A stretch of 49,505 nucleotides of DNA from Bacteroidota bacterium (GTDB lineage: Bacteria > Bacteroidota > Bacteroidia > Bacteroidales > UBA7960). The stretch's first letter is position 1; the number at the start of each line of letters is the position of its first letter. The stretch is from assembly GCA_007693555.1 (NCBI GenBank), contig REDJ01000127.1, forward strand, positions 1 through 49,505. Reading direction: 5' to 3'. Below the pieces are notes generated by a model. That model did no database searches. It was not told where the DNA came from and saw only the letters and a program-made list of their open reading frames with translations. Positions 1-8,532 of the stretch are shown here, one piece after another. The translations under genes and the position numbers were made by a program.

Positions 1-807
1 CCTAACCTTATGCTTGAGGTGGGTCGATTGCGTGAGGTTTCCTTCCGCGCTGCAGGTGGAGGAACAGGTAAATCTGCTGATATTGATGATTTTGATAAAG
101 CCGAAATCCCTTATAAACAGCTGGTTGTATGGGACCCCTCTGAGTTAGAGATTGTTGGAGGCTATAGATTTATTTTTGGCCATGAAGTAATAATTGATGA
201 ACAAGGTGTGCCTGAACTAGCCACATCCGGTTTAATGAATTATTCACAAAAGTTTATACAAGAGTATTTACCTTATACTATTGAGCTGGGACGTTCCTTT
301 GTACAACCCGATTACCAGCCATCACGCGAAAGCAGAAAAGGGTTATTTTCTCTTGACAATTTATGGGATGGCTTGGGGGCATTGGTAGTAAACCACCCTG
401 AGATAAAATACTTTTTTGGCAAAGTTACAATGTACGAGCATTTTAACCCCAAAGCCAGAGACTTGATATTGTTTTTTATGCATAAATTCTTTCCTGATAA
501 GGAAAAACTGGTGTATCCAAAAGAACCCTTAGGGTATAAAACTGATGTTAGTGGCTTTGATGATTTATTTATCAGTCATTCTTTCGAGGGGAATTATAAG
601 ATTCTTTTGAAAAATGTAAGAGAATTGGGAGAGAATGTCCCCCCCCTTGTTAGTTCTTACATGAGCCTCAGTCCTTCGATGAAAACATTCGGAACTGCCT
701 GGAATGAAGAATTCGGTGGTGTTGAAGAAACAGGTATTCAGATTACTATTGCCGATATTTACGAAAATAAAAAACACAGGCATATAAGTACTTATATCAA
801 AGAATGA
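1..807 (+). CDS. GNAT-like N-acyltransferase (OlsB/GlsB, 'hemolysin'-like), 5' truncated
   Basis: The frame is open to the left window edge and 268 residues are visible. The ATG at base 10 is internal, because the coding pattern continues upstream and relatives are about 320 residues long. The segment LREVSFRAAGGGTGKSADID near the start resembles the acyl-ACP-dependent N-acyltransferases that make ornithine or glycine lipids in Bacteroidota (OlsB/GlsB group, often annotated as hemolysin). Such enzymes N-acylate an amino acid with a 3-hydroxy fatty acid at the inner membrane. The substrate cannot be told from sequence. A run of eight C bases at 639-646 sits inside the frame (codons for Val-Pro-Pro-Leu). 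The family call is fairly secure; ornithine versus glycine lipid is inference. Confidence 0.75.
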   Translation, partial: PNLMLEVGRLREVSFRAAGGGTGKSADIDDFDKAEIPYKQLVVWDPSELEIVGGYRFIFGHEVIIDEQGVPELATSGLMNYSQKFIQEYLPYTIELGRSFVQPDYQPSRESRKGLFSLDNLWDGLGALVVNHPEIKYFFGKVTMYEHFNPKARDLILFFMHKFFPDKEKLVYPKEPLGYKTDVSGFDDLFISHSFEGNYKILLKNVRELGENVPPLVSSYMSLSPSMKTFGTAWNEEFGGVEETGIQITIADIYENKKHRHISTYIKE

Positions 808-889
808 TTTAACATCTGGTAATTCCTAAACCAAATACCTGTCTTCATTTCTTTTTCTTACATGATTGTAGGTTCAATATTGTTTTATT

Positions 890-1492
890 ATGATAATAAA
901 AAAAGCCGAATTCATAAAAAGCGCGAGCCATTATAAAGATTGCCCTCCGCCAAATAAACCCGAATACGCCTTTTTGGGTCGTTCAAATGTGGGTAAATCT
1001 TCGCTTATCAATATGCTTACCGGTTATAATAAACTTGCAAAAATTTCCTCCACCCCCGGTAAAACCCAGCTAATTAATCATTTTCTAATTAATGACTCGT
1101 GGTATCTGGCAGATTTACCGGGTTTTGGATTTGCTAAGGTTTCAAAGAAACTCCGGGCGAACTGGGAAAAAATGATTCAGAATTATTTATTGCATCGTGA
1201 AAACCTTGTGTGCACGTTTTTGCTGGTTGACAGCAGACATGAACCCCAGAAAAATGATTTGCAAAATATGGAATGGTTTGGCACCAAGGGCTTACCTTTT
1301 GTAGTAGTGTTTACTAAATCTGACAAACTAGGCACCTCTTCACTCCAAGCCAACCTGGCAAGTTATAAAAAAATCCTTTCACAATCGTGGGAACCATTGC
1401 CAGAGATATTTCTTACTTCGGCTGAAAAAGCTACAGGCAGGGATGAAATCCTTGGTTTTATTGACAAGTACAACAAGGAATTTGAGGCTTAA
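890..1492 (+). CDS. engB: Ribosome biogenesis GTP-binding protein EngB (YihA/YsxC)
   Basis: A 200-residue Era-like GTPase of the TrmE-Era-EngA-EngB superfamily, needed for late assembly of the 50S subunit. The G motifs are in order: G1 GRSNVGKSS (about 30-38), a threonine-containing switch with SSTPGKT (about 54-59), G3 DLPGFGFAKV (75-84), G4 TKSD (142-145) and G5 TSAEK near residue 177. The length is normal for the family and nothing is missing. The gene stands alone on the plus strand and converges with gldB, with 36 bp between the stop codons. In other Bacteroidota engB is also found close to gldB and nadE, as here. Confidence 0.96.
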   Translation: MIIKKAEFIKSASHYKDCPPPNKPEYAFLGRSNVGKSSLINMLTGYNKLAKISSTPGKTQLINHFLINDSWYLADLPGFGFAKVSKKLRANWEKMIQNYLLHRENLVCTFLLVDSRHEPQKNDLQNMEWFGTKGLPFVVVFTKSDKLGTSSLQANLASYKKILSQSWEPLPEIFLTSAEKATGRDEILGFIDKYNKEFEA

Positions 1493-1528
1493 AAAAAACC
1501 TCAAACAAGAATAAAAATGAATATTTTC

Positions 1529-2542
1529 TTAACGTGGCCGGTACCTCGATGCATTTAAAATTTCACGAGCATTTTTTTCAAGCATCAACTCCTGCAGGGT
1601 TACATCAGGATTTCTGCGCATGTACTCTCTTACAATCTGCCAGCCATTATAAACTCCCATTCGGGGAGCAGAGCCCCTGGAAAAAGGAGCTGTGAATGGG
1701 GCTGCTCCGGTGAATTTCTGAATCAATTGCCTGTCAGTTGAATACAACATCTCATTATCAAGGTAGAAAGCCCATGCGAAGCCCTGGTTCCTTTCTGCCC
1801 AGGCAATCTGGTCTGTGGTATAGGAGATTTTCAGTGAGTCGGCTGTCTGAGGAAGCATACAATCCAGAAAATACAACATTTTACCTTCATAAACCATAAA
1901 ATCAAGCAATGTTTCTGGTATTTCTCTTCTGTGTCGGATAAACTCCTCGCCCATGGTTCGCATTACTTCCACAACTGCACCCTCAGTGATAAAACGATTT
2001 CTCTTAAATGCCGGAACCCCTGTCCTTTCGTAATTGGGGTAATTTCTTCCCAAAAACATATCAAGACCTATGATGATATTGTTTTCAAAATATTTTACCG
2101 GAAGTTCAAAGTCAATTCCGGAAATATAAGAATAAAATACCGGGATTTCTTTTTCGGGAAAATGATAAACATAATAGCGGAATGCTCTTGTAAGTTCTGT
2201 TTCAAGTTGACTGACATCTTCCCATATTTCCCATGTATCCTGCCAAATCTCACGAATAAACGGGTCCGTAATATAATCATACAATTGGGCCTGACCTGCT
2301 TCAGTATCCAGAGCATCGCCCAGAAAGAGAGAAAAGTCCTCAATATAGGGGTCAATATCCTGCCTGATGTTAAAAGGATTTAGATTAAACAAAACTTTTT
2401 CGTATCGCTTAATTTCAATGTCAGAAATTCTTACAGAAGAAATATTGGCCTCCCAGTGCGGTGAGCGGCGGCAACCTGAAAAAAATACCAGCAGGATAAT
2501 AAAAACCGGAATTGTATGTTTAATTATTGTTTTTTTTCGCAT
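1529..2542 (-). CDS. gldB: Gliding-motility lipoprotein GldB-like
   Basis: A lipoprotein of about 337 residues. From the ATG at 2542 the protein starts MRKKT, a positively charged N-terminus followed by a hydrophobic stretch and the lipobox FFSGC; an ATG six codons further upstream would add residues that spoil this, so 2542 is preferred. The body (for example SDIEIKRYEKVLF, and an ISGIDF/GLDMFLGRNYP segment) matches my memory of the GldB family, which is required for gliding and is linked to type IX secretion in Flavobacterium. Its partner gldC, usually adjacent in Flavobacteriia, is absent from this window. The engB-gldB-nadE neighbourhood supports the call. Gliding itself cannot be inferred, since non-gliding Bacteroidota also carry gldB. 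Confidence 0.82.
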   Translation of the reverse strand: MRKKTIIKHTIPVFIILLVFFSGCRRSPHWEANISSVRISDIEIKRYEKVLFNLNPFNIRQDIDPYIEDFSLFLGDALDTEAGQAQLYDYITDPFIREIWQDTWEIWEDVSQLETELTRAFRYYVYHFPEKEIPVFYSYISGIDFELPVKYFENNIIIGLDMFLGRNYPNYERTGVPAFKRNRFITEGAVVEVMRTMGEEFIRHRREIPETLLDFMVYEGKMLYFLDCMLPQTADSLKISYTTDQIAWAERNQGFAWAFYLDNEMLYSTDRQLIQKFTGAAPFTAPFSRGSAPRMGVYNGWQIVREYMRRNPDVTLQELMLEKNAREILNASRYRPR

Positions 2543-2735
2543 AAGAGAAAAGCAGATCATAGGTTTTGAAAAGTTTATCGCGATTAAAAGAATGTTATTT
2601 TTTGCTTTTTAATTGAGTCATGAACCAAGTCAGATTCTGTTTTGTTTGAATCACTAAGTAAAAAAAGTATTATCAAATGCCTGTAAATATCAATAATTCT
2701 AACTAATATTGCAACCAAATTTAAAACTCAAAAGT

Positions 2736-3434
2736 ATGAAAAAAATTGCATTATCATTTTTCATGTCCCTGGCAGTTATGAGTTTAACTGCACAGTCTTT
2801 AAATGTCCAATCTTTCAGGCTGGGACTTAAAGCATCGCCCTCTATTGCCTGGTTCAGGCCCGACACCGAAGATTATAACTCTGAAGGTGCCAGATTTGGC
2901 TTTTCATACGGTTTGCTTGCTGAGTTCGCATTGGCAGAGAATTACGGATTTGCTACCGGGGTTCACATTAGCTACCTGGGAGGAAAACTCAGTTTCCCTA
3001 TTGAGGAAACTGTAGTTGATGAAGGAATATACAGGCAGCAGGAAAGAATTTACCGCTTGCAAAATGTTGAAATTCCATTTACCTTAAAGATGAAAACCCG
3101 TGAAATAGGCTATAATACTTATTTCGTGAAGTTTGGTTTTGGAGGTTCAATGAATCTGAGAGCAAGAGGTGATGATATATTTTACAGTACTGCAAATGAT
3201 TCAAGCACATCACGCAATGATCTGGATTTTTCAGGTGATATTCCTCTTATGAGGGTATCTATGATACTGGGAGCCGGAACAGAATATTCGCTGGGTGGCA
3301 ATACATCACTGGTAGGTGGTCTGACATTTAATAACGGTTTTACCAATATTTTAAAAGGGAGAAATTCAGCAAATAATAAAAGGCAGTTTGCCCGTTCAAA
3401 CTATCTTGAGTTATCGCTTGGTATATTATTTTAA
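2736..3434 (+). CDS. PorT-like outer-membrane beta-barrel protein
   Basis: About 232 residues. The ATG at 2736 gives MKKIALSFF plus a hydrophobic core ending at TAQS, a clear signal peptide; an upstream TTG in frame is not credible as a start. The mature part has alternating amphipathic strands with repeated glycine and aromatic residues (RLGLKASPSIAWF, FSYGLLAEFAL, YGFATGVHISYLGG) and ends LELSLGILF with a C-terminal aromatic residue, as in outer-membrane barrels. It fits the outer-membrane barrel domain found in PorT and many similar small Bacteroidota proteins. Whether it is the true T9SS PorT cannot be decided; other T9SS genes are not present, though gldB is the neighbouring divergent gene. 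Confidence 0.75.
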   Translation: MKKIALSFFMSLAVMSLTAQSLNVQSFRLGLKASPSIAWFRPDTEDYNSEGARFGFSYGLLAEFALAENYGFATGVHISYLGGKLSFPIEETVVDEGIYRQQERIYRLQNVEIPFTLKMKTREIGYNTYFVKFGFGGSMNLRARGDDIFYSTANDSSTSRNDLDFSGDIPLMRVSMILGAGTEYSLGGNTSLVGGLTFNNGFTNILKGRNSANNKRQFARSNYLELSLGILF

Positions 3435-3455
3435 TCCCATGGATTTCAATCTGAC

Positions 3456-3767
3456 ATGAATCCTTTTGCCAAATATATTGATTGTTTGAATTGCGAAAAT
3501 GAACTTATCAATCTGAGTGAGCTTACTTTTAAAACACCCGACGAGGTAGTGTGCGATTATTGTGGTCAGCGATATCCGGGATTGATTTCAAAAGTTAAGA
3601 AAACCAAGGTTTACATCACTTTTATTTTCGCTCTGCTTGCTATTTTTGTCTGGGCACTAGCTTATACCCTTGCAGGATTTACCGGAGCATTGTTCGCACT
3701 TTTCCCTCTGTTTATTGTTTATTTGTTTGTACTGGGTGTAAGCATTAAAAAAGCTGTGAAGATTTGA
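3456..3767 (+). CDS. Small zinc-ribbon membrane protein, unknown function
   Basis: A 103-residue protein with two CxxC knuckles, CLNC (10-13) and CDYC (33-36), which together look like one zinc ribbon. They are followed by a basic linker and two hydrophobic segments (about 52-73 and 76-94) that should form a membrane hairpin. It starts 21 bp after the preceding barrel gene and is probably cotranscribed with it. I do not recognise a named family. The soluble zinc ribbon would lie at the membrane surface, most simply on the cytoplasmic side because basic residues precede the first helix. Confidence 0.7.
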   Translation: MNPFAKYIDCLNCENELINLSELTFKTPDEVVCDYCGQRYPGLISKVKKTKVYITFIFALLAIFVWALAYTLAGFTGALFALFPLFIVYLFVLGVSIKKAVKI

Positions 3768-3842
3768 GCTTAACAAAAACTTTCACATTAAAACAGTATG
3801 ATTCAAACAACAGGAAAAATCTCAATCAGAAAACTTTAAACC

Positions 3843-5489
3843 ATGCGAATAGCTCTGGCTCAATACAATTATCATATTGGCAACTTTGATTTCAACACAC
3901 AAAAAATCATTGAGGGAATTAAAGATGCTCGTGAAAAGGGTGCAGATCTTGTAGTTTTTGCAGAGCTTTCTGTATGCGGGTATCCTTCAGGAGATTTTCT
4001 TGAATTCAATGATTATATTGAGAAATGCTACAAAGCAATTGATGAAATAGCATCACATTGTATGGGGATAGCAGCCATTGTCGGAGCACCTCACAGAAAC
4101 TCGAATCCGAAAGGAAAACCTCTTTATAATGCTGCATTTTTCCTGCAAGAGGGCCAGATCAGGCAAATTTACCTGAAGGGTTTACTTCCCAACTATGATA
4201 TTTTTGACGAATACCGATACTTTGAATCCGCAACAGAATTTAAATCCCTGGAGTTTAAAGGAAAACGAATAGCTCTAACCATTTGCGAAGACCTCTGGAA
4301 CCTTTACGACAATCCTCTTTATACAATCAATCCTATGGATGAACTGGCAAAAGAGGGTATTGATTTTATGATCAACATTGCAGCATCACCTTTTGCATGG
4401 GATCATGGTGGTGAACGTAAAAATATGCTCAGCCAGAATACCAGGCGTTACAAAATACCAATGTTTTATGTAAACCAGGTGGGTACTCAAACCGAACTGA
4501 TTTTTGACGGCGGGTCAATGGTGATCAATCAACACGGAGAAATAGTTCATGAAATGAAATCATTCTCTGAAGACTTCAGTATTATTTCTTTGGAGGAAGC
4601 TTTCACTAAACGAGGAGATATTCCTTCTTCAGAAATTGATTCAGATAGAAAAGCTACCAATATTTATAGTGCATTGGTTTTAGGCATTCAGGATTATTTC
4701 CGTAAAATGGGTTTTGAAAAAGCGATACTGGGGTTGAGCGGAGGTATTGATTCGGCTGTTACCATGGTTATTGCTGCTGATGCTCTGGGAGCGGAAAATG
4801 TTACAGGTGTTCTCTTGCCCGGCCCATTCAGTTCAGACCACTCGGTTAAAGATGCTGAAGACCTTGCAAAAAACCTGGGCTCGCCTTATCATACTATCAA
4901 CATCAGCGATACCAATTTAGCCTTTGAAAAAAATCTAAAACCGTTTTTCCAGGATTTACCCTTCGACATAACTGAAGAAAATATTCAATCCCGGACACGG
5001 GCAATTTATTTGATGGCTTTATCAAATAAGTTTGGATATATTTTATTAAATACTTCCAATAAAAGCGAAGCAGCCGTAGGTTATGGTACACTTTACGGTG
5101 ATATGTGCGGAGGATTGTCAGTATTGGGTGATGTTTATAAAACAGAGGTTTTCGAACTGGCAAAATACATAAACAAAAACAAGGAGGTAATACCAGCAAA
5201 TACAATCGTTAAACCTCCAAGCGCAGAACTTCGTCCCGATCAAAAAGACTCTGATTCTCTGCCAGAATATGATATTCTTGACAGGGTATTGTTTCAGTAT
5301 ATTGAATGCAGAAAAGGCCCGGATGAACTTATAAAAATGGGATTTGAAAAATCACTTATTGACAGGATATTGAAACTGGTCAATACGAGTGAATATAAAA
5401 GGTATCAGACACCTCCGATACTTAGAGTATCATCAAAGGCCTTCGGAATGGGTCGCAAAATGCCCATTGCAGCAAAATACCTGGGTTAA
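3843..5489 (+). CDS. nadE: Glutamine-dependent NAD+ synthetase
   Basis: A 548-residue two-domain enzyme that converts deamido-NAD to NAD using glutamine and ATP. The N-terminal nitrilase-type glutaminase carries the catalytic triad Glu41 (VVFAELS), Lys112 (YLKGLLPNYDIFDE) and Cys148 (ALTICEDLW). The C-terminal synthetase has the PP-loop SGGIDS at 299-304, and TSNKSE and GDVYKTEVF segments typical of the NAD synthetase active site. Length and architecture are those of the bacterial two-domain form. Proximity of nadE to gldB and engB is common in Bacteroidota. The stop lies 12 bp from that of the convergent barrel gene, inside a palindrome GGGTTAACCC (5483-5492). Confidence 0.97.
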   Translation: MRIALAQYNYHIGNFDFNTQKIIEGIKDAREKGADLVVFAELSVCGYPSGDFLEFNDYIEKCYKAIDEIASHCMGIAAIVGAPHRNSNPKGKPLYNAAFFLQEGQIRQIYLKGLLPNYDIFDEYRYFESATEFKSLEFKGKRIALTICEDLWNLYDNPLYTINPMDELAKEGIDFMINIAASPFAWDHGGERKNMLSQNTRRYKIPMFYVNQVGTQTELIFDGGSMVINQHGEIVHEMKSFSEDFSIISLEEAFTKRGDIPSSEIDSDRKATNIYSALVLGIQDYFRKMGFEKAILGLSGGIDSAVTMVIAADALGAENVTGVLLPGPFSSDHSVKDAEDLAKNLGSPYHTINISDTNLAFEKNLKPFFQDLPFDITEENIQSRTRAIYLMALSNKFGYILLNTSNKSEAAVGYGTLYGDMCGGLSVLGDVYKTEVFELAKYINKNKEVIPANTIVKPPSAELRPDQKDSDSLPEYDILDRVLFQYIECRKGPDELIKMGFEKSLIDRILKLVNTSEYKRYQTPPILRVSSKAFGMGRKMPIAAKYLG

Positions 5490-5501
5490 CCCGGTTTACT
5501 G

Positions 5502-6518
5502 TTAGTTGTGAAATCCCAAACTTACACCCAGGTTTACGCTGGAATATCTTGCCAAAGTTGCATCTGCAAACATACTCAGAAGACCCAGCTTTAAACGGAA
5601 TCCGCCATTCAGACCTACATGCCCACCATTCATGTTAATGTTAACCGGGTTGGTTAAAATTTCACCGGTAGAGCCACCATTAGCGGCCACAGGATAGGTA
5701 CCTGCCATCAATATACCCGTATTGGACGTCATATATCTGAATCCACCGAAAAATGTAATAACCGAAAGCTTTTTCGATATAATAAGATTGGCATTGAAAG
5801 CAGTGGCATTGATTTCCATTTTTTGTTCATCGGTGTCTATCTGGGGATTGTTTCCAGGGTTGTAATCTAATCCATAATCTGCATAAAAACGCGAATAGGC
5901 CAGAATTACTGATAAGTCAAAAGGTAAAAGTGATATCCCCGGAATATGCTGTTTTATACCATGTTTGATTCCGAATCCTATCATACGGGTGCTGAAATCG
6001 GATACATTAATATCTGGCAAATACCTGAACATTAACTCTGTGTCAAATGAAACACCCAGATTTAATTGCAAAGAAGGAGGTAAAACAGGAAAGAAGTTGA
6101 TACCTGTACCCGGAGGAAGAGCAAATTCTTCTCCGGCAAAGGAAACAAGCGGTCCCGATTCATTGTTACCAAAAACACTTGGTGCCATATCTTCCGAAGG
6201 ATTTACCAGCGACATACCCTCAAAGTCCGATTCCACAAATCTGAACATCCTGGCAGGCTCACTCACAATGGTTACGGGAATACCGATTCGGAAATCAAAT
6301 CTTCCCAAACTGTGTGCCTGGGCTGTATTGTACCAGCCGTTATTCATGTTGTTGCCCAGTGACCGGCCCAATGGACCCAGGTATAAACTACTTAGCCTAC
6401 CTGCGTTATCTGTACCAAACTGTAGAAAATCAGTTGTGCTGTTTTGTGTTTTGGAAACCTGGGGGGAGAAAAAAAGAATAAAAACTGGGAGTGAAAAAGA
6501 TAAAAAAAGTTTTTTCAT
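5502..6518 (-). CDS. Secreted outer-membrane barrel-like protein (DUF6588-like)
   Basis: A 338-residue protein that starts MKKLFLSFSLPVFILFFS, a classic signal peptide, probably cleaved near SKTQN. The mature protein is rich in Gly, Asn, Phe and alternating hydrophobics. Segments such as FGIKHGIKQHIPGISLLPFDLSVILAYSRFY and FFGGFRYMTSNTG read as transmembrane beta strands, and the C-terminus NLGVSLGFHN ends in a beta strand. It resembles a Bacteroidota family annotated DUF6588, of unknown function. An outer-membrane location is inferred. It is monocistronic as far as can be seen, converging on nadE, with about 200 bp of non-coding sequence upstream. Confidence 0.7.
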   Translation of the reverse strand: MKKLFLSFSLPVFILFFSPQVSKTQNSTTDFLQFGTDNAGRLSSLYLGPLGRSLGNNMNNGWYNTAQAHSLGRFDFRIGIPVTIVSEPARMFRFVESDFEGMSLVNPSEDMAPSVFGNNESGPLVSFAGEEFALPPGTGINFFPVLPPSLQLNLGVSFDTELMFRYLPDINVSDFSTRMIGFGIKHGIKQHIPGISLLPFDLSVILAYSRFYADYGLDYNPGNNPQIDTDEQKMEINATAFNANLIISKKLSVITFFGGFRYMTSNTGILMAGTYPVAANGGSTGEILTNPVNINMNGGHVGLNGGFRLKLGLLSMFADATLARYSSVNLGVSLGFHN

Positions 6519-6715
6519 TTTACATGTGGTGTTGGTTTACATCAGGGCTAAAGATAAAGCACTTGTAAACCTGAAACCTAAGAGATCCCCTGAATCACTA
6601 CCCTGTGTTTTCTACCCGTTTTTCAGGATACAAAACCTTAATTGCATTGACAAAAAAACCCGAAACTCAGGTGAGCTTCAGGTTTTAGTCAGAGTTATTC
6701 AATAAGTGATGTATT

Positions 6716-6976
6716 TCAATATACATTCATATTTATTGCCTCAACAGATTTGATTTCCGGAATAGCCTTTTTTACGGCCTGTTCAACACCTTGCTTCAGT
6801 GTCATAGTGCTCATGGGGCAAGTTCCGCAGGCACCCAGTAGTTCAACATTTACTACATAATCATCCGTGAGTTCAACAAAACGAATATTACCGCCATCAG
6901 CCTGAAGATAAGGGCGAATCTGGTCAATTACATTTTCTACTTTTTGAATTAAAACTTCCTTTTGATTGTTTGACAT
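6716..6976 (-). CDS. NFU-type Fe-S cluster scaffold/carrier protein
   Basis: An 86-residue protein consisting of a single NifU C-terminal (NFU) domain. The signature CGTCPMS places the cluster-binding cysteines at 50 and 53, after the typical LQADGGNIRFVEL segment (about 24-36). Such proteins hold a [4Fe-4S] cluster between two subunits and pass it to apo-enzymes. The gene begins 32 bp after the mrp stop codon on the same strand, so the two are probably one operon. This protein supplies the CxxC motif that the adjacent Mrp lacks. Confidence 0.93.
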   Translation of the reverse strand: MSNNQKEVLIQKVENVIDQIRPYLQADGGNIRFVELTDDYVVNVELLGACGTCPMSTMTLKQGVEQAVKKAIPEIKSVEAINMNVY

Positions 6977-7008
6977 AAAAACTAAATTTAAGGATGAATA
7001 AAATTATT

Positions 7009-8100
7009 TTAATTTATAGTTTTTTCTTTTTTACCCTCTGCATTTTCAACGGAAACCTGACTAGCCAGCATTTTGGCTGCCCGTTCAAAATACATTTTTG
7101 ACGGATTATTTCGATCAAGTACAACAGGTAATCCCGAATCGCCTGATTCCATAATACTTTGTATCAAAGGTATCTGTCCCAGAAAGGGAACATCGATTTC
7201 CTCAGCCAGGTCTTTACATCCTTCTTTACCAAAAATGTAGTACCTGTTATCAGGAAGCTCAGCGGGTGTAAACCACGACATATTTTCAATCATACCCAGC
7301 ACTTTAACCTTTATCTGGTTATTTTCAAACATTGAAACTGCCTTACGTGCATCAGCCAGTGCCACTTTCTGAGGTGTACTGATTATTACAGCACCTGTAA
7401 GCGTGAGCAACTGAGCTAAAGACAGGTGAATATCTCCGGTACCGGGGGGCAAATCAATCAGTAAATAATCCAGTTCACCCCAGTTTACATCGGTCAGAAG
7501 TTGTTTCAATGCGCTTGACGCCATAGGACCACGCCATATAAGAGCTTTTGAAGAATCAACAAAAAAGCCGATTGACATTATACCAATACCATGTCGCTCA
7601 AGGGGCAAAACTTTCGTTTTTCCATTTTCCTGAATTGATACGAGTTCTTTATCCGTAGCTCCAAACATCATAGGAACAGATGGCCCGTAAATATCGGCAT
7701 CCAGCAGTCCAACCTTTGCTCCGGTCTGGGCCAAAGATATTGCCAGATTTGCCGCAATTGTAGATTTACCAACCCCACCCTTTCCACTGGCTATAGCAAT
7801 TATATTTTTCACTCCGGGCAACATGGGCTCATCTTCCAAACGCCGGGTTGTTACTTTTGACTCAAATTGAATATCTACGTCTGCATCTTTATGTACATTC
7901 TCTTTGATGCTGCGAATACAGGCCTTGCGCATGCTTTCCTTAAAAGGACATGCTGGTGTTGTAAGAACGATTTTAAAAGAAACCTTAAAGCCATCAACTT
8001 CAAGATCTTTTATCATTCCCAGGCTTACAAGATCCTTTTTTAAATCAGGTTCTATTACCTTGCCTAATGCAAACAACACATTATCAACACTTAAAGCCAT
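7009..8100 (-). CDS. mrp: Mrp/ApbC (NBP35-like) P-loop Fe-S carrier ATPase
   Basis: 363 residues. Residues 1-85 form a MIP18/DUF59 domain with the TTPACPFKE motif. Then comes a deviant Walker A GKGGVGKST (105-113), the LLDADIYGPS switch, and LIDLPPGTGD. In Mrp/NBP35 proteins ATP use drives delivery of Fe-S clusters. The usual cluster-binding CxxC after the ENMSWF motif is absent: the segment reads FTPAELPDNRYYIFG. That form is, to my knowledge, common in Bacteroidota and marks a distinct branch. The gene is followed by nfu in the same direction. A -7 box TATTTTTG lies upstream at 8160-8153. Confidence 0.93.
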   Translation of the reverse strand: MALSVDNVLFALGKVIEPDLKKDLVSLGMIKDLEVDGFKVSFKIVLTTPACPFKESMRKACIRSIKENVHKDADVDIQFESKVTTRRLEDEPMLPGVKNIIAIASGKGGVGKSTIAANLAISLAQTGAKVGLLDADIYGPSVPMMFGATDKELVSIQENGKTKVLPLERHGIGIMSIGFFVDSSKALIWRGPMASSALKQLLTDVNWGELDYLLIDLPPGTGDIHLSLAQLLTLTGAVIISTPQKVALADARKAVSMFENNQIKVKVLGMIENMSWFTPAELPDNRYYIFGKEGCKDLAEEIDVPFLGQIPLIQSIMESGDSGLPVVLDRNNPSKMYFERAAKMLASQVSVENAEGKKEKTIN

Positions 8101-8152
8101 TATCTTTATTTAGATTTAGTTTGCGTAAAAATAAGAAATATTTAAGTTGTGA

Positions 8153-8160
8153 CAAAAATA
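8153..8160 (-). promoter_or_regulatory. -7 box for mrp-nfu
   Basis: Minus-strand TATTTTTG matches TAnnTTTG, 52 bp before the mrp start codon. No -33 element at the right distance was seen. Confidence 0.4.
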
Positions 8161-8183
8161 AACAACAAAGGAGAGAAATTACT

Positions 8184-8513
8184 TTACAGAAGTTCGCGGG
8201 AGGGGTCCCAGAAATGTTTTGAAAAATTCAGGATTATATCATTTCTGACACTGATTCCTTCACTTTCCAATAATTGTTGCATAACATCCGGGCCACCAAA
8301 GTGATGCTTACCTGTAAGCATTCCATTACGATTTACCACCCTATGTGCAGGTATACCGGAATCATAACTATGAGAATGGTTCATTGCCCAACCTACCATA
8401 CGGGCTGAACCTTTGGTCCCAAGATATTGTGCAATGGCTCCATAAGAAGTAACCCGGCCAAATGGGATTTGCTTAACTACGTTGTAAACTTTTTCAAAAA
8501 AGGATTCGGTCAT
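8184..8513 (-). CDS. Alkyltransferase-like protein (ATL), MGMT family lacking the active-site cysteine
   Basis: About 109 residues, a single MGMT-type DNA-binding domain (FGRVTSYGAIAQYLG helix-turn-helix region). The methyl-acceptor motif PCHRV of MGMT is replaced by PAHRVVNRNG, with Ala at the Cys position, so it cannot remove alkyl groups. ATL proteins bind O6-alkylguanine, flip it and hand the lesion to nucleotide excision repair. Two in-frame ATGs exist, 8525 and 8513; MTESFFEKVY at 8513 matches family starts better. It lies about 20 bp or less after trmB, in the same operon. Confidence 0.88.
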   Translation of the reverse strand: MTESFFEKVYNVVKQIPFGRVTSYGAIAQYLGTKGSARMVGWAMNHSHSYDSGIPAHRVVNRNGMLTGKHHFGGPDVMQQLLESEGISVRNDIILNFSKHFWDPSRELL

Positions 8514-8532
8514 CAGAAAAAACAAAGTTGTT

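Noticed and set aside
1931-2383. A long plus-strand open frame opposite gldB
   Set aside because: Shadow of the gldB coding strand; Cys/Phe/Ile-rich translation without domain features or a promoter.
5483-5492. Palindrome GGGTTAACCC at the nadE stop as terminator
   Set aside because: No loop and no T-run; probably incidental.
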